64,000 bases of DNA from Acinetobacter shaoyimingii (GCF_011578045.1 NZ_CP049801.1:2108001-2172000), one strand, 5' to 3'. Counted from the stretch's first letter, positions 39,279 to 48,109 are shown. Numbers and translations: made by a program. The notes: generated by a model not told the origin, from the sequence alone.

Positions 39279-39722
39279 ATGATTGTAAGACGAGCTAACT
39301 TCGAAGACTTAGAGCAACTTTCTGTATTATTTGATGAATATCGTCAATTCTACGGCGCTTCATCCAATCATCAATTATCTTATGATTTTCTAAAACAACG
39401 CTTTTCAAATCAAGAAAGTGTCATATTTATTCATGTGAAAGATGATGTGATTACTGGATTTGTTTTACTTTATCTGGGGTTTTCCTCAGTCGCATGTTCA
39501 ACCTATTATATTTTAGATGATGTTTATGTCTCGCCAGTTTATCGTCGGCAAGGTTCGGCAAAACAGCTCATTGACACCGCAATTCTATTTGCTCGTCATC
39601 AAAATGCCTTACGCATTACCTTAGAGACACAAAAAAATAATTATCAATCTCACAAACTCTATGAACAAATGGGTTTTGTCAAAGACGATGAATTCCAAAC
39701 CTTCCATTGCTTCTTAAAGTAG
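39279..39722 (+). CDS. GNAT family N-acetyltransferase
   Basis: A 147-residue acetyltransferase. The acetyl-CoA-binding motif is in YILDDVYVSPVYRRQGSAKQLIDTAI (about 82-107), with the R/Q-x-x-G-x-A/G core YRRQGSAKQL. The C-terminal strand ends LYEQMGFVKDDEFQTF. The substrate is unknown. ATG at 39279 is preceded by AAGG with good spacing. Its position after an antitoxin-like gene suggested a GNAT toxin pairing, but TacT-type toxins come with other antitoxin families and the gap is large. Confidence 0.82.
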   Translation: MIVRRANFEDLEQLSVLFDEYRQFYGASSNHQLSYDFLKQRFSNQESVIFIHVKDDVITGFVLLYLGFSSVACSTYYILDDVYVSPVYRRQGSAKQLIDTAILFARHQNALRITLETQKNNYQSHKLYEQMGFVKDDEFQTFHCFLK

Positions 39723-39901
39723 CTTCATGTGCAAGAAGCATGTCTAAACCATGCTTCTCCAAAAATCTGTAGATTCAATATTTCAAAGATTATTCAATGC
39801 AGCCTATCTAATGCATTGGATATCATATGGCAGAATGAAGGATCTCAATCCTTCAGTGCATCCTTATTTAATTGTTTGAATTTCAACCAAACTCAACAAT
39901 T

Positions 39902-40633
39902 TTACAATGTCACATCAGCAACAGGTTCATTACATTGATTTTTAGCAGCCAGTATTTGCGTTTCTGTTAAATACACCCATTCACCTTCCGCTAAGGCTTG
40001 AAGTCTTAATTGTCCAATTTGCTGACGGTGTAACCGCTCAACTTTATTCCCGACCGCGGCAAGCATTCGTTTTACTTGGTGATAAACCCCTTGATGAATC
40101 GCCATTTGTAATTCATGCAAGGCTAAACGTTCTACATCTGTAGCTGCAAATACGCCTTTCTCATTCCTAAGCTCAACCCCTTGTGTCAGCTGCACAATTT
40201 GTTCATCCGTTACAGGGTCAGCCGTTTGCATACGATAAACTTTGGGTACATGTTTCTTCGGATGCGTCAGCGCTTGTAAGAATTGCCCATCATCAGTAAG
40301 AAGTAGCAATCCAGTTGTGTCTTGATCTAAGCGACCAACCGTCTGTAGTCCACGATTCATCAGTACGTCATCAAACAAATCAAACACACTAAAGTGATGT
40401 GTTGATTGGTGTGAACATTCATAACCAGCGGGTTTATTTAACGCGACATATACTTTCTCGCGGTATTGGTAGCTTTCTCCATACACCTGAAACTCTAGAT
40501 CATTCAAAGCTAATTTATATTTTGGATCGGTGATGATGAGATCCTGAATTTGAACCGCACCGTTTTTAATCAGTTGTTGGCAGTTTTTTCGAGAACCAAA
40601 ACCCTGAGACTGCAACATTTTTTCCAACAACAT
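39902..40633 (-). CDS. rsuA: 16S rRNA pseudouridine(516) synthase, RsuA-type
   Basis: A 243-residue protein with an N-terminal S4 RNA-binding domain (MLQSQGFGSRKNCQQLIKNGAVQI) and the RsuA catalytic motif GRLDQDTTGLLLLTDDG, with Asp as the nucleophile. VYHQVKRMLAAVGN in the C-terminal part is typical of the RsuA/RluB/E/F group. RsuA is the best fit in this group, but the paralogues RluE/RluF are hard to exclude by eye. Confidence 0.85.
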   Translation of the reverse strand: MLLEKMLQSQGFGSRKNCQQLIKNGAVQIQDLIITDPKYKLALNDLEFQVYGESYQYREKVYVALNKPAGYECSHQSTHHFSVFDLFDDVLMNRGLQTVGRLDQDTTGLLLLTDDGQFLQALTHPKKHVPKVYRMQTADPVTDEQIVQLTQGVELRNEKGVFAATDVERLALHELQMAIHQGVYHQVKRMLAAVGNKVERLHRQQIGQLRLQALAEGEWVYLTETQILAAKNQCNEPVADVTL

Positions 40634-41315
40634 AAATGATCTACCTGAAAATGACGATTTATTCTAATCGAACAATACAACAAACCCAAGTTCTACCAAT
40701 CCCATAGCGCACGAAACAACGAGTTACTGTACTTTGTTTTAAGTAAAGATCTAAACGCTAGAAAGTAATGCATTTTAATTGATCAAATTTGGCTGTTGTG
40801 ATCCCTCAAAATTTATCAATATACATATTTATAGTTGGTCTTTTGTTTACTTATTCGTCTTAAAATCAATCAGAATAATCCTTCCATAATGTCTCAAAAT
40901 TCAGTTTTATGATGAAGATAAAATTTAATCATTATTGTTGAAGTTAAGAAAAATAAATGATAAATCAAATTCCTATGATATTTATCTCTAATTCACGTGA
41001 ATTTAAATACTTTCTATTGTCACAAAAACATGCATCTTTATCATTGTTGTTGATTACAATTTTTTGCAAAATGTGCAGGATTTTTTGAGCATTGGTTAAC
41101 ATTTTAATCATAGTCAATCCCCTTACAATCTACATAATCATAAGGGCTTAAAAGTCGAAGACATATCAAATGAAACAATACTCAATTTATGTGCTAAGTC
41201 TTTAAGTAAAAACAATTCCATTTATACGTGACAAATACCATAACAAATTATTCATCACAAAAAAAAATGAATTCTTCTGTAGTGTATTTGTCATACTTTA
41301 AAAGAGAAAAATGCA
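40634..41315 (+). other. 682-bp AT-rich intergenic region upstream of the graspetide-like locus
   Basis: No credible gene was found in either strand. It separates divergent rsuA from the precursor gene, so it should hold promoters for both. A perfect 14-bp palindrome lies at 40990-41003. A purine-rich AAAGAGAAAA lies just before the precursor ATG. I could not place a convincing sigma-70 promoter. Confidence 0.6.
40990..41003. promoter_or_regulatory. Perfect 14-bp palindrome, possible operator
   Basis: AATTCACGTGAATT is fully self-complementary and lies 312 bp before the precursor start and 356 bp before rsuA. Its use as an operator is a guess from symmetry only. Confidence 0.3.
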
Positions 41316-41567
41316 ATGAAGACACTCAATATTAAAGAAATTTATGCTGTGAATGGTGCTGGATTAAGCTTGGGCTTACCACCATTACGCCTACCAATCA
41401 AATGTTTTCCACCGATCTCTACTAGAGCTGTCGGTGAAGAAGAAGGCACACCGATCAAAGATCCATGCTTCCCTAAACTTACCACATTGGCCTTAGGCGA
41501 AGAAGGTGACTCTGGTTCTTCGCTTCAAGATCTTAAAGTTCAACAGTCTCCTTTTGGAAATTTTTAA
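41316..41567 (+). CDS. Putative graspetide (omega-ester peptide) precursor with two TTxxxxEE-type core repeats
   Basis: An 83-residue peptide. Residues 1-16 look like a double-glycine-type leader (LNIKEIYAVNGAG), as in bacteriocin precursors. Residues 30-44 (CFPPISTRAVGEEEG) and 51-65 (CFPKLTTLALGEEGD) are two copies of one unit exactly 21 residues apart: C30/C51, S35-T36/T56-T57, E41-E42/E62-E63. Thr/Ser donors spaced four residues from paired Glu acceptors match the TTxxxxEE core of plesiocin-type graspetides, in which an ATP-grasp enzyme forms ester bonds. A Ser-rich segment and an 18-residue tail (SSLQDLKVQQSPFGNF) follow. The next gene, 57 bp on, is an ATP-grasp ligase. The product, ring pattern and export are inferred. 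Confidence 0.75.
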   Translation: MKTLNIKEIYAVNGAGLSLGLPPLRLPIKCFPPISTRAVGEEEGTPIKDPCFPKLTTLALGEEGDSGSSLQDLKVQQSPFGNF

Positions 41568-41624
41568 TTTAAACAATATCGCTGAACAAATCTAAATCTT
41601 CGTGATTTTAAACAAGGGTTTTAT

Positions 41625-42509
41625 ATGAGTCTTCTGATTGTTGGTGGAGATCGTGACTATAATTTACTAGCACTTGTAGATGCTGCACGCCTTTTACAGC
41701 AACCCTGTCAACCCTTTCTTATTCCAGCAAAATCGAGTCCTGAATTTAGCTGGAGCTTTGAAGATAGTCGACATTTGCCTTCAGGCTTAAATTTGTCTGA
41801 AAAACCTCAGGCAGCGTTTATTCGTCAAGATGTATTTCACTATTTTGAAGATGCAAGAAATGAAGTCACCAATCGAGCCAATGCTTGGTATGTGGCTTTA
41901 AAAGGATGGATACTTAGTCAAAAAGATATTCGTACTTTTAATCGAGACATCCATCAGATGGCTTCATATAAACCCACCGCCCTGTTTTTAGCACAACAAT
42001 TGGGTCTAAACATTCCGCGAACTTCCATTAGCAACAGCATGAATCTATTGCAATCACTTGATGCGCTACAGCACATTGCTAAACCCGTCAATGGTGGTGG
42101 GCATTGTATAAGTCTAGATCAAGCCATATCCGAAATAAAATTAGATTTTCTCCCTGCTCCTGCAATTATTCAGAACAAACTCATTTCACCAGAATATCGT
42201 ATTTTTATTATTGGAGATTATGAATTTACCTTTCTGGTCGACAGTCCATCTTTGGATTATCGAGAACTTCAAGATGCAAAACTTGCACTGGTTAATAATC
42301 CACACCATGAAGTTGGCTTATTACGACAGTTAATGCAGCAGATGCGTATGAATTTCGGTGCAGCTGATTTTAAAACTGATCCAACTACAGGTGAATTGGT
42401 TTTTCTAGAATTAAATACTTCGCCGATGTTTGCACTGTTCGATCAAATCAGTCAGGGAAAACTTTGTCAGGCCATGGTGCAACACTTATTGACAGTGTCA
42501 GATGCATAG
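41625..42509 (+). CDS. ATP-grasp ligase, probable graspetide macrocyclase
   Basis: A 294-residue ATP-grasp protein of the RimK/MdnC-like class. The N-terminal domain has LLIVGGDRDYN and AAFIRQDVFHYF (63-74), resembling the pre-ATP-grasp domain of microviridin-type ligases. The ATP-binding lysine is likely K153 in KPVNGGGH (153-160). IIQNKLISPEYRIFIIGD (181-198) carries E190 and R192. The metal-binding residues appear as D248 (FGAADFKTD) and E262/N264 (LELNTSPMF), the normal D...ExN set. It is 57 bp after the precursor and on the same strand, with AAGG before the ATG. It is shorter than typical microviridin ligases (about 325). No transporter or protease is nearby. Confidence 0.8.
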   Translation: MSLLIVGGDRDYNLLALVDAARLLQQPCQPFLIPAKSSPEFSWSFEDSRHLPSGLNLSEKPQAAFIRQDVFHYFEDARNEVTNRANAWYVALKGWILSQKDIRTFNRDIHQMASYKPTALFLAQQLGLNIPRTSISNSMNLLQSLDALQHIAKPVNGGGHCISLDQAISEIKLDFLPAPAIIQNKLISPEYRIFIIGDYEFTFLVDSPSLDYRELQDAKLALVNNPHHEVGLLRQLMQQMRMNFGAADFKTDPTTGELVFLELNTSPMFALFDQISQGKLCQAMVQHLLTVSDA

Positions 42510-42663
42510 ACCTCATCCAATTAAACGAGCCCAGACCAACATAATGTTTAATGGAGCATTTTCCCACTGAAATTATCCTTATCACACAGGATTGAATAGA
42601 GTTTTTTTCTCGTCTCTCGAAAGCTTGTATACTTGTTTTAATATTCAAAATTTAGCGTCCTGC

Positions 42664-43122
42664 ATGAGCCTTTCCAGTCTAGACATCAATCTTATCGTTT
42701 TGCTTATCCTGCTTGCATGTGGGATATTTAGCCACAATACAGCTGTGACTATTGCTGCTGCTGTTTTAATTGTTTTTAGAATGACCCCATTGAGCGAGTA
42801 TTTCCCACTTTTACAGCAACATGGACTCAGTATCGGGATTATTATTCTGACCATTGGAGTACTTACCCCTATCGCCAGTGGCACGATCCCAGGACAAGAC
42901 ATTTTAAAGTCTTTTTTGAGTTGGAAATCTTTAGCTGCAATCGCTGTTGGTGTATTCGTGGCATGGCTCGGTGGTCGTGGTGTGACTCTTATGGCTAAAC
43001 AACCCAATGTTGTAGCAGGACTGCTCATTGGCACTGTCGCAGGGGTAGCATTGTTACGTGGTGTCCCTGTAGGACCTTTAATTGCCGCGGGTATTCTTTC
43101 CCTGATTATTGGTTCATCATGA
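42664..43122 (+). CDS. DUF441 (YeaL family) inner-membrane protein
   Basis: A 152-residue polytopic membrane protein, mainly four hydrophobic stretches, with the characteristic [30 protein letters not shown] and a Gly/Val-rich C-terminus. This fits DUF441/YeaL. The function is unknown. I start it at the ATG at 42664, which gives the family's usual length; an upstream in-frame ATG at 42592 would add 24 unrelated residues. It shares a convergent terminator with the MscS gene. Confidence 0.82.
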   Translation: MSLSSLDINLIVLLILLACGIFSHNTAVTIAAAVLIVFRMTPLSEYFPLLQQHGLSIGIIILTIGVLTPIASGTIPGQDILKSFLSWKSLAAIAVGVFVAWLGGRGVTLMAKQPNVVAGLLIGTVAGVALLRGVPVGPLIAAGILSLIIGSS

Positions 43123-43160
43123 TTGAATTCAAACCATCTTAAAAATGCATGACCCATAAA

Positions 43161-43187
43161 AAAAGCATAGGCATCCCTATGCTTTTT
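43161..43187. terminator. Bidirectional terminator between DUF441 and MscS genes
   Basis: AAAAGCATAG and CTATGCTTTT form a 10-bp stem with a six-base loop, with A before and T after, so it can end both convergent transcripts. Confidence 0.85.
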
Positions 43188-43217
43188 AGCTAAAAGTAGA
43201 TTGAAATTTTATCGTTG

Positions 43218-44420
43218 TTACGCGATAAATTTACGTACATCATCACCAGATGGCGCTTGATACACTTTCAAACCAAACTCAGGTGCCATCGCAATAATAT
43301 GTTCAAAAATTTCAGATTGAATATTTTCATAATTCGCCCATACCGTTGTAGAAGCATAGGTATATAATTCTAATGGCAAACCCTCTGCTGTGGGTTGCTG
43401 ATGACGAACAATAATGGTCTGATTCTGTGCAATATTGGGATGATGATCTAAATAATCTTGTAAATACTGACGGAAAAGTCCCAAATTGGTTAATCGATAC
43501 GGATTATTTTCATCCAATTGTTTTGGATCATCACAAATCGATTGATTCGTAGGGAAAAACTTTTTCAGCATGCCCAAACTTTCAGCACCTAGAAAACCAA
43601 TAGAAGTTTGATCAAAGGTCACAGATCGTAAAATACGTCGACAGCCCGATTCACGCATACCACGCCAGTTTTTAAAACTGTCTGTCACCAATTTATTGGT
43701 TGGAACCGTACTTAAAGTTTTATCAAAGTTTTGCACCACAATCGTGTGTAATGAAATATCAATCACATCACCATTGATCCCTAAATTTGGCATTTCAATC
43801 CAATCCCCGACGCGAACCATATCGTAAGATGAGATTTGTACGGATGCGACCAGAGACAAAATGGTATTTTGAAAGACCAACATCAGTACTGCAGCCATGG
43901 CACCAAAACCTGCCAATAAGGTAAAGACATCTTTCTTTAAAAACGTCGCTAAAATCAATAAACCACAAATCACAAAGATAATCAGTTTAATTAGCTGCAA
44001 ATAACCTTTGATTGGTTTATTTTTTGAAGCAGGTTTCTTTTGATAAACTTCATTAAATAAATCTAAGAATTCTGCAATTGAACGTGCGATGGTGATAAAA
44101 ATAAAAGCTTGCGCTAACATTTGAATAATCGAAACGGCACTTGCACTTAAAAATGGAACTGTATGTATTCCATTTAAAATCACAATAGCGGGCACAAGGT
44201 TTGAAACCAGATGAATCACGCTATATTCTGCAAAAATGTCTTGATCAATAAAGGGCATTTTTTTGAGTAATACACGAATACCGCGTACCACCACTTGCTT
44301 TACAATAACATTCGCAATAATTGCCACACAAATTAATATACTTAAAGATGTCGCCATTTCAAGCCAAGGAAATTGATCTGCCCAAGCTTTAATATGATCA
44401 ACAAATGGATAGTCTTTCAT
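43218..44420 (-). CDS. Mechanosensitive channel of the MscS family, YbdG-like
   Basis: A 400-residue membrane protein closely patterned on E. coli YbdG (MscM-type, 415 residues). The pore helix AGFGAMAAVLMLVFQNTILSLVASVQI is followed by the soluble domain start VGDWIEMPNLGINGDVIDI, a TVPTNKLVTDSFKNWRGM segment and a C-terminal LPLELYTYASTTVWANYE. At least four other membrane helices precede the pore helix. It protects against hypo-osmotic shock; the gating threshold is unknown. Confidence 0.9.
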   Translation of the reverse strand: MKDYPFVDHIKAWADQFPWLEMATSLSILICVAIIANVIVKQVVVRGIRVLLKKMPFIDQDIFAEYSVIHLVSNLVPAIVILNGIHTVPFLSASAVSIIQMLAQAFIFITIARSIAEFLDLFNEVYQKKPASKNKPIKGYLQLIKLIIFVICGLLILATFLKKDVFTLLAGFGAMAAVLMLVFQNTILSLVASVQISSYDMVRVGDWIEMPNLGINGDVIDISLHTIVVQNFDKTLSTVPTNKLVTDSFKNWRGMRESGCRRILRSVTFDQTSIGFLGAESLGMLKKFFPTNQSICDDPKQLDENNPYRLTNLGLFRQYLQDYLDHHPNIAQNQTIIVRHQQPTAEGLPLELYTYASTTVWANYENIQSEIFEHIIAMAPEFGLKVYQAPSGDDVRKFIA

Positions 44421-44773
44421 TTACCAAAATTATTCACTGCCAAAATGAGTCAACAGTTTAGGACGATGTGAACTAAAGTCTAATAAAAGGCTGTAATTTG
44501 ACGAACAACTTTCTATTTTTTAATCATTGTGTTGAGTATTTATGCAAAACCCATTCTGCTTTGAAACATATTGTTGAAATGCTAAACAATCATAAATTTA
44601 CTCCATTTCCATATCAATAAATTAAATGTCGTTTTATATAGAGCTGAATAAGATCAAACTCATCCTCAAGCATTTTGACATTCCATTTGATGAGTCTGAA
44701 ATATAAAACTGCTTATCTCTGGCTAAAATAGAGACTTTTTGAATGTGAAATAAAATGATGTGAATCACAAAGA
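44421..44773 (-). other. Intergenic, 353 bp, no gene seen
   Basis: AT-rich sequence between the mechanosensitive channel and the metR-like gene, both on the minus strand. It presumably holds the channel promoter. I see no repeat, RNA gene or clear terminator. Confidence 0.6.
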
Positions 44774-45691
44774 TTAAGCATAATAGTGTTCACGTTTACT
44801 TGAAAATTTTTCCAATTGCTTTAAAAAACCTTCGAAATAACTTTTCTGTTTATCCTCACTGCGATACCCCGCATACAGCGTACGGCGTAAACCCTGTTCA
44901 GAAACACAGTCTAAACGACGTGACACAACCCAACCTTTTTGCTCGTATTCACGTACCACCCAATCGGGTAAAGCCGCAATACCACGACCACTGGCAACCA
45001 ATTGAATGAGCATTTGGGTTAAGTCTGTCGTCCGAATCGCCTTGGGCATAATATTCGCTGGAAGAAATAACTTTGCCATAATATCTAGACGATGTTTATC
45101 GACTGGATAAGTGATAAAAGTTTCTTCTGCTAAATCTTGTATTGTGATCTGTTCTGCCCGAACCAATGGATGTGTATTGGATAAAACCAAGCGTGACTCA
45201 TATTCAAAAATGGGGAAATATTCAATCCCTTTCAGTGCGATCGGATCTGCTGTAATCAGTAAATCAAACTCATTATTTTGTAGTAACTCATGAGGATTGG
45301 CTTCAAAACCAGAGGCAAAGTCTAAATCAACATCTGGGTATTGTGAGCGGTATTGATTCAATAACGGCATCAGCCAATCAAAACAACTGTGGCATTCTGA
45401 TGAAAAAATAATACGCCCAGTCTGACCATGCACAATGCGGGTGATATCAGACTGTGCAATTTGAATTTGTGGCAACACATCATCTGCTAACTTTAACAAG
45501 CGTTGTCCTACATTAGAAAAGCTCACAGGGCGAGTACGGCGGTTCACAACCTCTACCCCATACCAATGATCCAACTCTTTAAGCTGATGAGAAATGGCCG
45601 ATGGAGTAAGACATAAATCACTCGCAGCTGCCACCAATGAACCATGTTCACGTAATGCAGTAAGTGTTTTTAAATGACGTATTTCGAGCAT
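44774..45691 (-). CDS. metR: LysR family regulator, MetR-like
   Basis: A 305-residue LysR regulator. The N-terminal winged helix is LEIRHLKTLTALREHGSLVAAASDLCLTPSAISHQLKELDHWYGVEVVNRRTRPVSFS, the pattern of MetR rather than the usual LTTR start, and the C-terminal effector domain begins near GRIIFSSECHSCFDWLMPLL. MetR activates methionine-synthesis genes with homocysteine as co-effector. No metE or metH is next to it here; 604 bp of non-coding DNA lie upstream. Confidence 0.85.
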   Translation of the reverse strand: MLEIRHLKTLTALREHGSLVAAASDLCLTPSAISHQLKELDHWYGVEVVNRRTRPVSFSNVGQRLLKLADDVLPQIQIAQSDITRIVHGQTGRIIFSSECHSCFDWLMPLLNQYRSQYPDVDLDFASGFEANPHELLQNNEFDLLITADPIALKGIEYFPIFEYESRLVLSNTHPLVRAEQITIQDLAEETFITYPVDKHRLDIMAKLFLPANIMPKAIRTTDLTQMLIQLVASGRGIAALPDWVVREYEQKGWVVSRRLDCVSEQGLRRTLYAGYRSEDKQKSYFEGFLKQLEKFSSKREHYYA

Positions 45692-46295
45692 GAATGGGTT
45701 CCAACAAGTTGCGTAAGAATACGCATTACACTTATGTTTGAAAGTTCAAAAATTTAACCGACATGGTTTTGCTTAAGATTGAAGCTATATAAAGCTTCGA
45801 TGATCTAATTTGACCTTCAAATTCCACGGTAAAATCTAAGCCTAAAATTCTAGAAACAATAAGATTTGGCATGATCAAATGCGATTAAGAAAATCTATTG
45901 ATCATCTTAGCATTTGAAACAAAAAATGAATTAAATTCACCATATCATAAATATAATGAAGAATACTAAACAATTCAACTTCATGATCAAGACTGAACAT
46001 GAATTAAGCTCAATTCAATTCTAAGCAGAACTTTTGCTCAATTTTAATCAATACCATTCAAGGAAATACGAATTTACATGAGATGAATATTAAAAAACCT
46101 CTCACATATGCAGAGGTTTGTGTTTTTCTGTTGCTGTTTTTCTATTTCTGTCCTTTCTATTACCAATCCAGTTATCGATCAAAGTCTAAACCATAATTGT
46201 CATATCATTTAGTGTTTGAATAAATCCCATTGATCAGTTGAAATCTACATATTGACAGTCTATCTGTATCCAATCCGCTCCAATTCATATCTTAT
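45692..46295 (-). other. Intergenic, 604 bp, upstream of metR-like gene
   Basis: AT-rich, with no convincing gene on either strand. It contains TTTGAAAGTTCAAA at about 45737-45750 (a palindromic match to the TGAA/TTCA half-sites of MetR, but with shorter spacing) and an inverted repeat GAAGCT-n6-AGCTTC near 45781. A terminator sits near 46092. MetR autoregulation is a possibility that is not demonstrated. Confidence 0.5.
46092..46119 (-). terminator. Intrinsic terminator downstream of the 132-residue secreted protein gene
   Basis: On the minus strand AAACCTCT and AGAGGTTT form the stem around a GCATATGTG loop, followed by TTTTAAT. It lies about 180 bp past the end of the small secreted-protein gene. 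Confidence 0.65.
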
Positions 46296-46694
46296 TTATT
46301 TTTTTAATTTGGATATACATGCAGCATTCATGAGTAATGCCGATGTCCCTTGCGGTGAATAAGCAGATTTATTGTGTGTGTTAATTTTCGATACTTTGCC
46401 ATTTTTATAATAGTAAGTCTTCGCATTTTCAAGCAATTGTTGAGTTTGACAATTGAGCTGATTTTCAACAATCAAAGTCTTATGCTGACGAATTTTAGGA
46501 TCACAATCTACAGCCTTTGCATAATCATATTTCTCACGCAGCTGATTATTTTTCAAGGCATCTTGATCATAAAATACCTGAATATGACAGACATTTTCTT
46601 TAGAAGGTACAAAAATCCACTGCTCAGCAACCGACTGTTGGCTCACAGTTAATCCGACTAAGCTTAAGAGTAAAACTAAATTTTTATTTATCAT
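46296..46694 (-). CDS. Small secreted hypothetical protein
   Basis: A 132-residue protein with a clear signal peptide: MINKNLVLLLSLVGLTVSQQSVA, with cleavage likely after SVA. The mature part (about 110 residues) has four cysteines (C36, C64, C81 and C126 by my count), suggesting two disulfides. The spacing NxC...G...C near the end is loosely like the surface-adhesin E family, but I cannot confirm it. No obvious operon partners. Likely periplasmic or surface; function unknown. Confidence 0.65.
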   Translation of the reverse strand: MINKNLVLLLSLVGLTVSQQSVAEQWIFVPSKENVCHIQVFYDQDALKNNQLREKYDYAKAVDCDPKIRQHKTLIVENQLNCQTQQLLENAKTYYYKNGKVSKINTHNKSAYSPQGTSALLMNAACISKLKK

Positions 46695-46960
46695 AAATAT
46701 TTAAAGCACATAAAAATAATGAAATGTTTAATTAAGAAATATTCAATCCTTTTACCCTACTCAAGTTCACTCGAATTTACAGTAAATTAATCGTAATTGC
46801 TCTAACTTAAGATTGACGCAATGCTTTTGCATAAAAAACAATCAAACATACAACATAGAGCTTAATTTTATAAGAGTACAGGCATAAGATAGCGTATATG
46901 TTTCCGTCGCGTCATCTCTCCCACGACATTCTTAAAACCCCATGCAAAATGGACAACATT

Positions 46961-48109
46961 ATGAAATATCTATTGCCCCTCTCCCTATTGGCATTGAGTA
47001 TTCAATCCGTTTCAGCAGCAACTGTCACTGCTGCTCCTTTTGGTATCACTGCCAAAGGACAACAAGCAACCGAATACACCTTTAAAAATAACAATGGGAT
47101 GAGCGTTAAAATCATCAATATTGGCGGTGCAATTCGTGAAATTAATGTTCCAGATCAAAAGGGTCAAACAGCCAATGTCGTGCTTGGTTACTCAGATGCA
47201 GAAAGCTATGCAAGCAAAAATGACGTATATTTGGGTGTGTTGATTGGTCGTTATGCCAACCGCATTGCCAATGGTAAATTTATGTTGAATGGTCAAACCT
47301 ATCAACTACCATTAAACAATGGCAATAATACCCTTCATAGTGGTCCTTCTACTTTTGCGCAAGACTTCTGGGAAGCTAAAATTCTTCCACAGAAAAAAGG
47401 CAATACCACAGCGTCTGTTGAAATGTCTTACCTTTCACCAAATGGACAAAATGGCTTCCCTGGCAACGTCAAAACGACTGTTGTTTACAGCTTGAATGAA
47501 CAAAATGAGTTGTCTATTCAGTACAAAGCCACCACTGACCAAGACACTGTGATTAACCTCACCAACCACAGTTACTTTAATTTAGCCGGTGAAGGCAGTG
47601 GCACTGTTGAAAAGCAACAAGTGCAAATTTTAGCATCTAAATACACTCCAACAGATGCAGGTTCAATTCCAACAGGTGAACTCGCTTCTGTCACTGGAAC
47701 ACCTTTTGATTTTCGTCAAATGAAAGCCATTGGCCAAGATTTACGTAGTAATCATAAACAAATGATTCTTGCTCACGGTTTTGACCATAACTTCGTACTC
47801 GATGCTTATGATCCAAAATCAAAAGAACCTAAACTTGCGGTGAATGCGATTGACCCTGAATCTGGTCGTTTTATGCAAGTCTTCACCACTGAACCAGGTG
47901 TACAGTTCTATACATCAAATTTCTTAGATGGTTCAATCGTGGGAACTTCGGGTAAAGCTTACCGTCAGACTGCTGCTTTTGCTTTAGAAGCAGAACATTT
48001 CCCAAATTCGCCTAACCAAGCCAACTTCCCTTCTACAGTGTTGAAAAAAGGACAAACTTTCCAAGCAACCACTGTGTATAAATTTGGCGCGCAATCAGTG
48101 ACAAAATAA
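46961..48109 (+). CDS. mro: Secreted aldose 1-epimerase (mutarotase)
   Basis: Mutarotase interconverts alpha and beta anomers of glucose and galactose. From the ATG at 46961 it is 382 residues with a signal peptide (MKYLLPLSLLALSIQSVSAA), matching the exported Acinetobacter Mro (381 residues) rather than cytoplasmic GalM. Catalytic residues are visible: GRYANRIANGKF with the key Arg, LTNHSYFNLAGEG with His, and FALEAEHFPNSPNQ with the Glu base. GGA precedes this ATG; an upstream ATG at 46949 and a frame to 46898 exist. It probably feeds the periplasmic glucose dehydrogenase. Confidence 0.9.
   Translation: MKYLLPLSLLALSIQSVSAATVTAAPFGITAKGQQATEYTFKNNNGMSVKIINIGGAIREINVPDQKGQTANVVLGYSDAESYASKNDVYLGVLIGRYANRIANGKFMLNGQTYQLPLNNGNNTLHSGPSTFAQDFWEAKILPQKKGNTTASVEMSYLSPNGQNGFPGNVKTTVVYSLNEQNELSIQYKATTDQDTVINLTNHSYFNLAGEGSGTVEKQQVQILASKYTPTDAGSIPTGELASVTGTPFDFRQMKAIGQDLRSNHKQMILAHGFDHNFVLDAYDPKSKEPKLAVNAIDPESGRFMQVFTTEPGVQFYTSNFLDGSIVGTSGKAYRQTAAFALEAEHFPNSPNQANFPSTVLKKGQTFQATTVYKFGAQSVTK

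Noticed and set aside
39279..39722. GNAT protein as toxin of the upstream antitoxin-like gene
   Set aside because: TacT-like toxins pair with a different antitoxin type and usually overlap it. Here the gap is 93 bp and the protein looks like an ordinary acetyltransferase.
40634..41315. Possible small genes in the graspetide upstream region
   Set aside because: No frame combined a start, ribosome site and plausible composition.
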